From Streptomyces phaeofaciens (GTDB lineage: Bacteria; Actinomycetota; Actinomycetes; Streptomycetales; Streptomycetaceae): a stretch of 64,000 nucleotides of DNA. The DNA lies in assembly GCF_014648915.1 (NCBI RefSeq), contig NZ_BMSA01000018.1:161766-225765 (forward strand), read 5' to 3'. Positions 52,226 to 61,184 of this stretch are shown here, in pieces (within the stretch, counting starts at the first letter, position 1; each line of letters starts with the position of its first letter). The notes under the pieces were generated by a model that had not been told where the DNA came from, did not search any database, and saw only the letters and a program-made list of their open reading frames with translations. The translations under genes were made by a program, and so were the position numbers.

Positions 52226-52647
52226 GACTCGTGGATGTGCTGGTCATGCCCGGCCTGGAACACCCGGCCGTGTCCGGATGCCTCGGCGCGGAACTCGTGA
52301 GATCCGGTGCGGGAGCCGTCCCCGTGGCGCAGGAGAGGGGTGATCTCCTCGTCGATCAGCCGCCGCAGTTCGTCCACCAGCGAGGGATCGTCTCGCAGAA
52401 GTGCGTTCAGACGGGACCGCCAGGCTGCGACGAGCTGCGATTCCGCGTTCTCGTCCCCGGCTCGGCGGGCCGTCTGTACGCGGTTTCGGCATTCCACCAG
52501 TGCCGCGTCCACCCGGCTCGCCTGCTGCGGGCGGATCCGACGCCACCAGGCGACGAGGGCTGTCCGAGCCTGTTGCCACGTTTCGGTGGTCATAGCGCCC
52601 ACCAAGGCAGTGGCTGCCGACGATACGATCGCGTCCATCGTCATCAA
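52222..52647 (-). CDS. Small partner of the WD40-STAND receptor (possible Bell-type effector)
   Basis: A 141-aa helical protein. The first 20 residues (MDAIVSSAATALVGAMTTET) are hydrophobic, helices continue to about 110, and the C-terminus ends with SGHGRVFQAGHDQHIHES. The receptor's N-terminal RARIYQARRDLYM is a close match (R-V/I-F/Y-Q-A-G/R-H/R-D), which suggests templating between the two, as in amyloid-signalling pairs. The ATG overlap with the receptor (4 nt) couples translation. Family assignment to the Bell-type effectors is inference from layout; no membrane activity can be shown from sequence. Confidence 0.6.
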   Translation of the reverse strand: MMTMDAIVSSAATALVGAMTTETWQQARTALVAWWRRIRPQQASRVDAALVECRNRVQTARRAGDENAESQLVAAWRSRLNALLRDDPSLVDELRRLIDEEITPLLRHGDGSRTGSHEFRAEASGHGRVFQAGHDQHIHES

Positions 52648-52746
52648 CCCCGCTATGTCCTGTGTGCTACCAATGTATCAAGTCGGGCATTTTCAGGGCC
52701 ATTTCGTTGAAGCGTGAAAGACGTGAGCTGTTCCGGAAGTGGGGCC

Positions 52747-52980
52747 GTGTGCGTCACTGTCAGGCCCGACACCGACTCGGATACGAGCACGGCCCGGCTC
52801 GAAGACGGCCTGCTCGGGACGCTGCCGTTCCGGCTCCCCGGCGAAGCGGAGTGGGAGTACGCGGTGAACAGGCCCGTCCAGTGAGAGGGCGCGGTGCGCC
52901 ACGAGTTCCTGCACGTGCTGGGATTCCACCACTCCCACCAGAACCTGGCATTGTTTGGGTTGCCACATTCGAGCCATGGA
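52747..52980 (+). pseudogene. Metzincin-type metalloprotease fragment with upstream chimera
   Basis: In the plus strand, RHEFLHVLGFHHSHQN (52897-52944) is a zinc-binding HExxHxxGxxH-type motif (HEFLHVLGFHH). Upstream, separated by a TGA stop, is LPFRLPGEAEWEYA, a segment typical of formylglycine-generating enzymes. No intact gene can be traced, so this is a mosaic relic. Confidence 0.45.
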
Positions 52981-53575
52981 ATTATTGAATTGAGAATCAT
53001 GGTCTGCCTCTTCGGTCGGCATCGGATCTGGGTGAAGCGACAGCAAGGGGTAGTGGATTTGGGGTCGAGGGGATTTGGCGTGCGTGATCACGCCTCATTC
53101 TGTTGGATCCCGGATCGGGGCGGGCGTGTGAGCCTGCCCAATAGTGCTCGATCTTGGGCTGTGATCTTTGAGGTTCGTGACAGAGTGGGTGCCTAAAGCA
53201 GCGAAGTCGACCGACCCTGCCACAGGAGTTTTCCTGTGTCCGCACGCAGTGCGTTGCCGGGTGCGGGCTGCCGAGGTGAAGGCGGGGCGCGCCGCTGGCC
53301 CGGCCGTGCTCGGCCTCCGGATGTGGTCTTCGGCGTCGTTTCGCACTGCAGGCGCAGGCGCTCGCGGGGGCGCGAGCGGGGCGTCATTGGGGACCTGGAA
53401 AGCGTCAAGCCGACCTATAGCGAACATGCACAGCAGGGCCATCGCCCGAGTGGTGATCAAGGGTTTCGGATGCTGTGCTGGATTAAGGACTCATGAGTAC
53501 CCACATTCTCTCGAAACTTTTACAGCCGCCGGGCATCGCTGATGCTGGCTGCTGATTTCGGAAGGTGGGACGACG
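52981..53575. other. AT-richer intergenic region
   Basis: The stretch 52940-53110 is visibly AT-richer than its surroundings (for example GAATTATTGAATTGAGAATCAT). It holds no recognised gene and may be of foreign origin. The promoter of the peptidoglycan hydrolase gene should lie at its right end. Confidence 0.35.
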
Positions 53576-54889
53576 ATGGCAGTGTCTCAGTGGCGAAAAC
53601 TCGTCGATCATGTCCAGAGTGTCCCTGAGGGCATCTATGAGACAAATCTGCCCGGGACCGGCTACAACAACCGGACCCAGTTCGGAAGGCAATTCGGCGA
53701 AGACGGGCAGCCGTGGTGCGTCATGTTCGACTGGGACATGTACGCGGACGTGAGTCTTGAGCACCTCGTGCCCAAGACCAACAACGTCACCGCCTTCAGC
53801 GAATGGGCGCGCGTTCGCGGTCAATGGTCCGAGTACCCCTCGATCGGGGCGTGGGCCAACCTCTCCGAAGGCAGACACACCGAACTCGTGGTCGGCTTCG
53901 ACGCGACACACGTCCACACCAAAGGCGGCAACACCGTGGCCGCGGATGCGGTGGATGCCGGTCAGGGAAACGGTGTCTACTCACACCGGACCGAGCGCAG
54001 GAGCTCCAAGGTCGTCGGCTACTTCGCGCCCAGGTTCGAGGACAGCTGTCCTCCCACGGCTGACCCGGACGACCACCGGGGCGGCACAGCCATGGAATCC
54101 TGGCTCTGGCCCGGGACAGCACTGCCTGCTGAGGAGAGCGCGGTGGCCGCCTCAGACGTGGTGTTCGGGGCGCGCAATACTTCGGTGCGGACCGTCCAGG
54201 GCGCCCTGGCAAAGGAGGTCGGGCTCGACTACGCCGCCGCGCCTGGGACGTTCGGACCGCGTACGAAGGCGGCAGTCGCGGCGTTCCAACGCAAGCTGGG
54301 CCTGACCGGCGCCGATGCGGACGGGGTGTTCGGCCGCTACTCGCTCACCGAACTGGGCCGTCGGCAGAGCTTCGTCGTCCGCGGGCTGGACTTCTTCGAC
54401 GGCCGGCATCAGCCGGACGATGACGCAGAGGCTTCGGAGGCACGGAGTGTCAAGGGCTACACCGCAATCCCGCTCAAGGCTGTGGCCTTCGGTCATGTAA
54501 CGGATGGCAGCACCACGGCCGCTGCCAAGGAGGCATGTCGAATCCTCGGCGTGCCGCAGACCCACTGGGTGCCGGGCATCCTCGTTGCGGCCAAGCGTGA
54601 GTCGTCCTACAACTTCAACGCGGTCAACGCCTGGGACAGCAACGCCAACGGCCCCACGCAGAGCGACGGCCACCCGCTCAACTGCTCGCGTGGCGTCCTC
54701 CAGGTGATCCCGCCGACGTTCGCTGCGTACCACCACCCTGGTACCTCGAACGAGATCTACGACGGCGTCGCCAACATCTGCGCCGCCATGCATTACGTGA
54801 TGGTCCGCTACGGCGTCTATCTCGACGGATCGAATCTTGCAGGCCGTGTCCGTCAGTTCGACCCCACCCGCCGACCCCGCGGGTACTGA
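53576..54889 (+). CDS. Three-module peptidoglycan hydrolase (amidase-like, wall-binding, transglycosylase-like)
   Basis: A 437-aa protein. Residues 1-160 resemble a cysteine peptidase/CHAP-like catalytic domain (GQPWCVMFDWDMYADV gives the cysteine, and a histidine lies in FDATHVHTKGGN). The middle (195-275) is a peptidoglycan-binding module (RTVQGALAKEVGLDYAAAPG, TFGPRTKAAVAAFQRKLGLT). The last third (from about 335) resembles a lytic transglycosylase: HWVPGILVAAKRESSYNFNA with the catalytic glutamate, then CSRGVLQVIPPTFAAYHHPG. There is no signal peptide, so release by lysis or phage/injection-type export is likely. The next gene, an M23 protease, follows 27 nt later. Confidence 0.75.
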   Translation: MAVSQWRKLVDHVQSVPEGIYETNLPGTGYNNRTQFGRQFGEDGQPWCVMFDWDMYADVSLEHLVPKTNNVTAFSEWARVRGQWSEYPSIGAWANLSEGRHTELVVGFDATHVHTKGGNTVAADAVDAGQGNGVYSHRTERRSSKVVGYFAPRFEDSCPPTADPDDHRGGTAMESWLWPGTALPAEESAVAASDVVFGARNTSVRTVQGALAKEVGLDYAAAPGTFGPRTKAAVAAFQRKLGLTGADADGVFGRYSLTELGRRQSFVVRGLDFFDGRHQPDDDAEASEARSVKGYTAIPLKAVAFGHVTDGSTTAAAKEACRILGVPQTHWVPGILVAAKRESSYNFNAVNAWDSNANGPTQSDGHPLNCSRGVLQVIPPTFAAYHHPGTSNEIYDGVANICAAMHYVMVRYGVYLDGSNLAGRVRQFDPTRRPRGY

Positions 54890-54916
54890 TTACCAGCCGC
54901 CGAAGGAATGTTCCTC

Positions 54917-55600
54917 ATGTCCAAGGTCGTAATCCTGTCTCAGGTCAAACCCGGTGCACACAACGACAGCGTTCTGGTCGTCCAAAAGGCCCTGGCGGCA
55001 GCCGTGGGGCTCGACTTCAGCTCGGGTCCCGGAGTCTTCGGCAGACTCACCCAGGATGCGTATGCCAAATGGCAGCGTCACCTCGGCTTCTCAGGCGCAC
55101 AGGCGGACGGAATCCCGGGAGAGGTATCGCTCAAGAAGCTCGGCGACCGCTTCGACTTCAGGGTCAGCCTCAACGGCCACCAGCCACCTGGCCCTTCGGG
55201 TGGTCGGGCGACTTCCCCGGTACCCGAGCACCACGTCACCTACCGCTTCGGGATCAAGAACCCGCGCTACATCGCCGGCTACCACACCGGGGACGATTAT
55301 GCCGCGCTGGAGGGGACCACTGTGGTCGCCGTCCGCAACGGTACGATCCAGTGGTCGAACGGCAATGGGGGCGCGTACGGCAACTGGATCGGTCTTCAAG
55401 CCGACAACGGCCGGGTCTACGTCTACTGCCACCTCTCGCAGCGAGGCGTCCACCCGGGCCAGTCGGTCAAAGCGGGCCAGAAGGTCGGCAAAGTAGGCAG
55501 GACCAGCAGTACCGGCAACGTCACCGGCCCACACCTCCACTTCGAGGACCACCCGGCGGGCCCGTTCGTCTACGCCCAGTGCCGCAAGCCATCGTGGTGA
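54917..55600 (+). CDS. M23 family metallopeptidase with peptidoglycan-binding module
   Basis: A 227-aa protein. Residues 1-80 have a peptidoglycan-binding fold (VQKALAAAVGLDFSSGPGVF, DAYAKWQRHLGFSGAQADGI). The C-terminal half is an M23 (lysostaphin-type) peptidase: YHTGDDYAALEGTTVVAVRN holds the first histidine and aspartate ligands, and NVTGPHLHFED the HxH ligands. Start at ATG 54917 with AAGGA about 10 nt upstream; an ATG at 54908 is also possible. As with the neighbour, no signal peptide is seen. The pair looks like a lysis or endolysin cassette that cuts both cross-links and glycan strands. Confidence 0.85.
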   Translation: MSKVVILSQVKPGAHNDSVLVVQKALAAAVGLDFSSGPGVFGRLTQDAYAKWQRHLGFSGAQADGIPGEVSLKKLGDRFDFRVSLNGHQPPGPSGGRATSPVPEHHVTYRFGIKNPRYIAGYHTGDDYAALEGTTVVAVRNGTIQWSNGNGGAYGNWIGLQADNGRVYVYCHLSQRGVHPGQSVKAGQKVGKVGRTSSTGNVTGPHLHFEDHPAGPFVYAQCRKPSW

Positions 55601-55740
55601 ACAGCCCACGGGAAACGGTCACCGGCGATTCACATGCCGCCGAGGGCCGCCCGCTGTTCGGGCGGCGTCCCCTCAGTTTCGGCGCTCCTCGGGCCGTGGC
55701 GGTGTGAGGATCTTCTGCGCCGTCAGCCGGTACGTGTCCG

Positions 55741-55899
55741 GTGCCGTCGAGCCTGGAGCGCGGAGTGGACCGCCTGCGCATCGTCGATGCCTCGGTCTTC
55801 CCCCGCATGCCCGGAATCTTCATCGCCACCCCCATCTACGTGATCAGCGAGAAGGCGAGCGACGTGACCCTCGCAACCGCGCAAGGAGAATTGCGATGA
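55741..55899 (+). pseudogene. GMC oxidoreductase C-terminal fragment
   Basis: Reads GVDRLRIVDASVFPRMPGIF then IATPIYVISEKASDVTLATA and a stop at 55899, the C-terminal signature of GMC flavoenzymes (the GVDGLRVVDAS...P and TPIYMISEKAADxIL segments). The flavin-binding N-terminus is absent. Its stop overlaps the ATG of the peroxidase gene by 4 nt, so an intact GMC oxidoreductase and this peroxidase were once a coupled pair. Confidence 0.75.
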
Positions 55900-57749
55900 G
55901 CAAGCAGCGACGCACCGCTCGACGTTCTGCGGACGGACACCGCACGTCACTGCCCTGGCGGGTCGTCACCGCCGGCGCCGAATACGTGGACCGGCGCCTC
56001 GGTTGGGACAGACTGCCCGTCATACCGGGCCTGCTGACGTTCCTCGGACTGCGCGTCACATTGCGGCAGAAGAATCTCCACGACACCGGCCGGCTGCCCT
56101 CGGTCAACCTACCCGATCCCGCGCCCCCCTCCGAGACCCACAAGGTCAACCGGACCCCCGACGGCAGCCACAACGACCTCGACGAGCCGCGTATGGGCAT
56201 GGCGGGCACCCGCTTCGGCCGGAACATCCCGCTGGACCGGATCGCCCCGGCCACACCCGAGGACGTACTGTCCGCGCCCAGCCCGCGCGAGGTCAGCCGC
56301 GCCCTGCTCAGCCGCGACGAGCTCACCCCCGCCGAATCGGTCAACTCCCTGGTCGCCGCCTGGCTTCAGTTCATGGTCCGAGACTGGTTCAGCCACGGGA
56401 CCAGTCCCACGGAACGGCCCTGGGAAGTACCCCTCATGGACGACGACCCATGGCCGGAACACCCCATGCGGATCATGCGGACACCGGGCGACCCGACCCG
56501 CGACCCGCAGGCACCCCCCGGAACGCCCGACACCCGCGTCAACGTGTCCTCCCACTGGTGGGACGCCTCGCAGATCTACGGGACGAACGAGACAGCGCAG
56601 CGTCTGATGCGCACCGGTGAGCTGGGCAAGCTGCATCTGTGGGATGACGAGCAGTCCCCGATCCCCTCGGATCCCTCCCGGGACCCTTCGCACATCCCCG
56701 GCTTCTGGCTGGGCCTGGCCATGATGCACGACCTGTTCGCCCGTGAGCACAATGCGATCTGCGACCACCTGCACGGCGCGTACCCGTCCTGGAACGACGA
56801 GGAGCTCTTCCAGCGGGCCCGGCTCGTCAATGCCGCGCTCCTCGCCAAGATCCACACCGTGGAGTGGACACCGGCCGTGATCAGCCACCCCACCACCGTC
56901 AAGGCACTGCGCGCCAACTGGTGGGGCGTCGCGGGCGAGCGTGTCCACAACCTCTTCGGCCGGATCAGCGACAGCGAGGTCGTCAGCGGCATCCCCGGCG
57001 CCGAAACGGACCACTACGGCGTCCCGTACTCCCTCACCGAGGAGTTCGTGGCTGTCTACCGCATGCACCCGCTCATCCGCGACGAGTGGCATCTGCGCTC
57101 CGCCGCCGACGACGCGAGCCTGCGCCACTGCACTCTCCGCGACATCTCGGGCCCCGGGGCGCTGAAGGTCCTGGAGACCACCGGAATGCCCGACCTGCTC
57201 TACAGCTTCGGCACACTCCACCCCGGACTGGTCACCCTGCACAACTTCCCCAAGTTCCTTCAGGAGTTCGAGCGCCCCGACGGACAGCTGCAGGACCTCG
57301 CAGCCACCGACATCCTCCGCTGCCGGGAGCTGGGCGTCCCCCGCTACAACGAGTTCCGCCGACTGCTGCGCCTCAGGCCCGCCGCGGACTTCCTGGAACT
57401 GACCGAGAACCGGGAGTGGGCCGAGCAGATCCAGTGGCTCTACGACGGCGACATCGAGAAGGTCGACCTCATGGTCGGGCTGTACGCGGAGAAACTGCCG
57501 GCCGGATTCGCCTTCAGCGACACGGCGTTCCGCATCTTCATCCTGATGGCCTCGCGGCGGCTGAACAGCGACCGCTTCTTCACCGAGTACTACACCCCCG
57601 AGGTGTACTCCAAGGCCGGTATGGCCTGGATCGACGACAACTCCATGATCACGGTGCTGCTGCGCCACCACCCGGAGCTGCGTACGGCTCTGGCGGGGCT
57701 GACGAACGCCTTCGTGCCGTGGAACACAGCCGGAAGGACGATGACTTGA
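55896..57749 (+). CDS. Haem peroxidase/dioxygenase of the animal-peroxidase superfamily
   Basis: A 617-aa protein without signal peptide. The distal histidine is H167 in MVRDWFSHG, the substrate or haem contact region VSSHWWDASQIYGTNE, and the proximal haem ligand is H391 in VAVYRMHPLIRDEW. Y388, three residues before H391, occupies the place of the catalytic tyrosine of cyclooxygenase and alpha-dioxygenase (YxxH), so it may oxygenate fatty acids and not only act as a peroxidase. The helical C-terminus (LTENREWAEQIQWLYDGDIE, SDTAFRIFILMASRRLNSDR) matches this superfamily. Its ATG overlaps the end of the GMC remnant. It is followed at 1-nt spacing by the protease relic. Confidence 0.85.
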   Translation: MSKQRRTARRSADGHRTSLPWRVVTAGAEYVDRRLGWDRLPVIPGLLTFLGLRVTLRQKNLHDTGRLPSVNLPDPAPPSETHKVNRTPDGSHNDLDEPRMGMAGTRFGRNIPLDRIAPATPEDVLSAPSPREVSRALLSRDELTPAESVNSLVAAWLQFMVRDWFSHGTSPTERPWEVPLMDDDPWPEHPMRIMRTPGDPTRDPQAPPGTPDTRVNVSSHWWDASQIYGTNETAQRLMRTGELGKLHLWDDEQSPIPSDPSRDPSHIPGFWLGLAMMHDLFAREHNAICDHLHGAYPSWNDEELFQRARLVNAALLAKIHTVEWTPAVISHPTTVKALRANWWGVAGERVHNLFGRISDSEVVSGIPGAETDHYGVPYSLTEEFVAVYRMHPLIRDEWHLRSAADDASLRHCTLRDISGPGALKVLETTGMPDLLYSFGTLHPGLVTLHNFPKFLQEFERPDGQLQDLAATDILRCRELGVPRYNEFRRLLRLRPAADFLELTENREWAEQIQWLYDGDIEKVDLMVGLYAEKLPAGFAFSDTAFRIFILMASRRLNSDRFFTEYYTPEVYSKAGMAWIDDNSMITVLLRHHPELRTALAGLTNAFVPWNTAGRTMT

Positions 57750-57750
57750 C

Positions 57751-58403
57751 ATGGCGGCCACGGACAGGTCCCACGACGAATGGGATCGCCAGGTCGCGGA
57801 GGCAGCGGCACGGTACGGCAGGACCGGCGACGAGCGGCGGACCGTTGAGCGGCAGCAGGACGCCGGGGTCGCCTTCCCGGACTCGGAGGAGGCACTCGCG
57901 GAGTGCGGCCCGGCTGCTGGACCGTCAGGCGGTTCCCGCCTCCATGGTGGGGGAGGCGGTCCGGGCGGAACCGCTGGAGGCGACCGCCGCGAATGAACGC
58001 ACCCTCGGGGTGTCCAGGGACCTGCACGCCTGGAGCTTTCTGCCGCGCGGACCAGGGCGACCCGTACGGTCGCCCGGATCTCGGTGCGGGAGAACGGCCG
58101 TGAGCCGCATGTCGGCACCGGCTTCCTGGCGTCGCCGAACCTGCTGCTGACCAACCATCACGTGCTCCCCGACGCAGAGGCCGCCCGGCAGAGCTTCGTG
58201 GCCTTCGACGCCCAGGTCACCGTCGACAACAGACCCCAGTTGCCGGCGCGGTTGGAGCTCGACCCGGACGGGTTTTTCGCGGCGGACCAACGCCTCGACT
58301 TCGCCCTGGTGCGCGTCGCCCCCGGCCCGGACCTGCGGGCTGCGGGCTGCGGGGGAGACGTTCGGCTGGAACCGGCTCAGCGCCTGCCTCAGGTTCGGCC
58401 ATG
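57751..58403 (+). pseudogene. Trypsin-like protease, degraded by two frameshifts
   Basis: Three frames in series give one protein: MAATDRSHDEWDRQVAEAAA... then RAARLLDRQAVPASMVGEAV... then RENGREPHVGTGFLASPNLL (LTNHHVLPD). The last part is a chymotrypsin-fold start with the catalytic histidine in TNHHV and aspartate in LDFALVRV. The serine region is lost. The remaining open frame to 58620 is of unknown origin. This is a dead protease gene of a family found in bacterial conflict systems. Confidence 0.7.
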
Positions 58404-58641
58404 ACGTGCCTTCCAATCTGGCTCGCCTCTTCCACCGATCCGACCGATCTCCCCAGCGCGCAGACGCGTTGACCAGCATGCTGGAGGGCCGACGCGCCCT
58501 TCGGACCGCTCAACTGCCGGAGATGCGCCGGAATCGCGCCAGTGGGATTCTGTTTGGAGTGGAAGTAGCCCCCACTGGGCGGCACTCCACCCCCTCCAGT
58601 CCGCATCGAGCCCAACTGTGACTTCAAGGGAGAGGTGTGCG

Positions 58642-59394
58642 ATGAGGCTTGGGCGTTGTTTGGTGGCTGCGGCTCTCTTGACCCCCACTGCCTTCATTGG
58701 GTTGGTGGAGCCGGCCGAGGCGGCCACGCTCCACCGCGTTACCGTCAAGGGATTTCTGCGAGTCCATGACGAGGCCGGACTTTTTGCATCCGGGGAAACC
58801 AAGACCCGTAATCTCGACAGGACGTTCGAACTTACGCACGCTAGACCTGGAACCTCGTGGTTGATCTCGGTATGTGCTGACCATGAGACCAGGGGCGATT
58901 TGAGCATCCGGCTGCGACTCAGAGGTGAACAGGTTACCTCCACTGTGAAGCTCTCCCTGTACGAGTGGGAGGAGTGCGATCGCACCGATCTCGAAGATGT
59001 AGCCACTCCCGCTCCCCGACGGATCGACAACGGCGGAGAAGTGCGGTATCTCCTCACGGCGGAAAACCAGGAGACCAGCGACGACAGCGCCCATGCGAAT
59101 TTTTCCGTGACTCACGACTTCGGAGCGCCCACGGAACCCACGACTGTGACCGCTACCAGACAGGTCGATCGACTGAGCGGCCTGCGTCAGGTTCACATAA
59201 CCTGGGGTGACACGAGTGCCGACGAAAAGGGCTACGAGATCCAGAACATCGCCACGCCCGATCAAACTCGTCGAGTGGGACCGAACAGGGAATTTTATGA
59301 CTGGCCCCTGCCGCCCCGTGAACTGCAGTGTTTCCGAGTCCGTGCGCTAGGCGACCCGACACCATCGGACTGGTCGGCCTTGGTGTGTGCGTGA
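58642..59394 (+). CDS. Secreted protein with a C-terminal fibronectin-type-III-like domain
   Basis: A 250-aa exported protein. The signal peptide is MRLGRCLVAAALLTPTAFIG (LVEPAEAA), with cleavage after AEA. An excellent GGGAGAGG lies 6-12 nt upstream of ATG 58642. The N-terminal beta-rich part (VTVKGFLRVHDEAGLFASGE...) is followed from about 165 by APTEPTTVTATRQVDRLSGL then RQVHITWGDTSADEKGYEIQ, the usual TV.W....E.GYEI pattern of an FN3 domain. Three cysteines may form a disulfide. Function unknown; FN3 domains in actinobacteria occur in extracellular binding proteins. Confidence 0.75.
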   Translation: MRLGRCLVAAALLTPTAFIGLVEPAEAATLHRVTVKGFLRVHDEAGLFASGETKTRNLDRTFELTHARPGTSWLISVCADHETRGDLSIRLRLRGEQVTSTVKLSLYEWEECDRTDLEDVATPAPRRIDNGGEVRYLLTAENQETSDDSAHANFSVTHDFGAPTEPTTVTATRQVDRLSGLRQVHITWGDTSADEKGYEIQNIATPDQTRRVGPNREFYDWPLPPRELQCFRVRALGDPTPSDWSALVCA

Positions 59395-59891
59395 GGGCCG
59401 CCAGTGGCTGCCCGACCCGGACGGTCGCCCAGCCGGTCCTGGCTTACAGGGAGATCTCCTACAACGCCAAGGGCGACACCTCCCTGGCGGCCGTCCGCCC
59501 GAAGAACGGCACCTCACTGGCCGACAAGAAGGAATACCAGCGCGTTGCCGAGTGTCTGGGTGACGTCTACCGCGCCGACTTCCTTCCCCTCACCCCCGCC
59601 AAACCGGTACACCTGTCCGCCCTCGGCCAGCGGGTCGCCACCACCGCCAAGAACACCGAGATCCTGTGCCTCGTGGCCAAGGACGAGGCAACCGCCGACC
59701 GTGCCGCGGCAAAGTTGCGCTCCGTCGTGGCCGACGACGCGCCGACCTTCGACGGCACGAAAGTGACCGTCGAGAAGGGCGAGCAGCCCGTGGTCCGGGC
59801 GGTCGTCCCGGACACCGGCACACAGCGGCCGGGCCGGCTGATCCAATCCAACATGGAGCTGTGGATGGCCGTCACAAGCTCCGAGTTCTGA
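59391..59891 (+). CDS. Hypothetical protein, 166 aa, probably N-terminally truncated
   Basis: The GTG at 59391 overlaps the previous stop by 4 nt. The main body reads ISYNAKGDTSLAAVRPKNGT, LADKKEYQRVAECLGDVYRA, LGQRVATTAKNTEILCLVAK and TKVTVEKGEQPVVRAVVPDT, a compact alpha/beta domain with a cysteine in the middle. There is no signal peptide, but the first 20 residues look like random continuation, so the original N-terminus (perhaps a lipoprotein signal) may be lost. The family is not recognised. Confidence 0.55.
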   Translation: MRAASGCPTRTVAQPVLAYREISYNAKGDTSLAAVRPKNGTSLADKKEYQRVAECLGDVYRADFLPLTPAKPVHLSALGQRVATTAKNTEILCLVAKDEATADRAAAKLRSVVADDAPTFDGTKVTVEKGEQPVVRAVVPDTGTQRPGRLIQSNMELWMAVTSSEF

Positions 59892-59961
59892 CGAACCAGG
59901 CGCCTCACCGCCGAAGCACCGGACGTGCTCGGGACTCGCGGCCGGCGGACGTCGTCCGGTA

Positions 59962-60339
59962 TCAGAGTCCGGTGGCCCGGACGATCGATGCGGCGATCTG
60001 CGACGGCGACGCCGTGACCGTACGACGCCAGGACAGCGCCGCTCGCGGTGCCATCGTCGCCGCGCCCTGGACGACGAGGCCACCATCAAGGTCCTGCGCC
60101 GACAGGACGGTCAGGTGTGGCCGGTGCCTCGCAACTCCGCCTATCAGCCGATCCCCGGCGACCAGGCGCAGATTCTCGGCAAGGTCGTCGGCGTCCTGCG
60201 CCTCCTCGGAACATCCCAGCCTGTCCAGCCCGGCCGGGACGAAGAGTTCGGCCAGCTGCACACCGACCACTTCGCCGTCTGGGACCGATCCCGCGCCTAC
60301 GCGACCGCCGTCCGCGCGCTGCTGCGGGCCCGCACCTGA
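59962..60339 (+). pseudogene. LexA-like (S24 peptidase) fragment
   Basis: Reads RTIDAAICDGDAVTVRRQDS then, after a frameshift, TIKVLRRQDGQVWPVPRNSA and QPIPGDQAQILGKVVGVLRL. That is the C-terminal catalytic part of LexA-type repressors (the serine region IDAAICDGD and the lysine-bearing EATxKxLRRxxGQVWLxPxN). The DNA-binding domain is missing, and the end (EEFGQLHTDHFAVWDRSRAY) belongs to something else. Relic. Confidence 0.65.
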
Positions 60340-60553
60340 CACCGCTCCATTCGGACGAAGTCGCCTTCTTCTGCGGCGGCTTCACCTCCAGGTTGCGTGC
60401 ACCGGGGGACGGGTGCGGCACCTTGGACGCAGGCCCGGTTCGTCACTCCCCCGTGGCGGCAAAGCGCGCCCCTCTACGTGGCCGACGGCTCCGGCGAAGA
60501 GGTCTCCTCGAGGACCTGCCGCAGATCTGCGTACATCCGCAGCCGTACATCGG

Positions 60554-60694
60554 CAGAAGACTGCCCGGCTTCAGATCTCGGTGCTCGATCTTCTTCTCAT
60601 GGGCATGGGCGAGTGCGGATGCCAGCGGCCCGCCGACGCGGGTGACGTAGGCAGGCCAGTCAACGGGACGGCCGCCCGTCATCTCCTCCCGCAG
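60554..60694 (-). pseudogene. Ser/Thr protein kinase fragment
   Basis: The minus strand reads PVDWPAYVTRVGGPLASALA then HAHEKKIEHRDLKPGSLL, the catalytic-loop segment HRDLKPxN of bacterial Ser/Thr kinases. The ATP-binding lobe and the DFG region are absent. It overlaps the 3' end of the MarR gene. Confidence 0.65.
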
Positions 60695-61169
60695 CGGGCC
60701 GTCGGCGGGGTGCCCGGCGGCGTGGGGCGTTGCGCAGGTTGTCGCGGACTCGGGTGAGCACGTCCGCCATCGCCGTGACGTCCTCCTCGCTCAACGGGCC
60801 GAAGAGCTCTCGCGCGACGAGGTCGATGTGGCCAGGGAGTACGTGTGCCAGGGCCTCCCGGCCGGCCTCGGTGATCGTCACGGTCACCGAGCGCTCGTCG
60901 TCGGGCGACGGGGTGCGGACGATCAGGCCGTTCTGCTCCAAGCGGTCGGCCTGGTAGGTGAGTCCGCTGCGGCTGTAGACGACGCCGTCGGCGAGATCGG
61001 TCATGCGCACGCTCTGGTCGGGAGCCTCGGCGAGCTGTGCCAGCACGCGGAACTGGATGTAGCTGAGGTTGCCCTCGTCGCGCAGCTGCTTCTCGACCAG
61101 TTGTTGCAGCAGGGCTCCGGCCTCCATGAGGGCGAAGTAGGCCGCGATGTGTCGGGGGGTCGGCTCCAT
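60660..61169 (-). CDS. MarR family transcriptional regulator
   Basis: A 169-aa winged-helix regulator: LLQQLVEKQLRDEGNLSYIQ then FRVLAQLAEAPDQSVRMTDL (helix), ADGVVYSRSGLTYQADRLEQ (recognition helix) and NGLIVRTPSPDDERSVTVTI (wing, with the family DDxR). The last 20 residues are arginine-rich and run over the kinase relic, so the original end may have been shorter. Three CTTCGAATTCGAAG-like palindromes lie in the 142-nt gap to the divergent NAD(P)-binding gene, consistent with autoregulation and control of that enzyme. The ligand is unknown. Confidence 0.88.
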   Translation of the reverse strand: MEPTPRHIAAYFALMEAGALLQQLVEKQLRDEGNLSYIQFRVLAQLAEAPDQSVRMTDLADGVVYSRSGLTYQADRLEQNGLIVRTPSPDDERSVTVTITEAGREALAHVLPGHIDLVARELFGPLSEEDVTAMADVLTRVRDNLRNAPRRRAPRRRPAAGGDDGRPSR

Positions 61170-61184
61170 GGTCCACCGTCCTTG

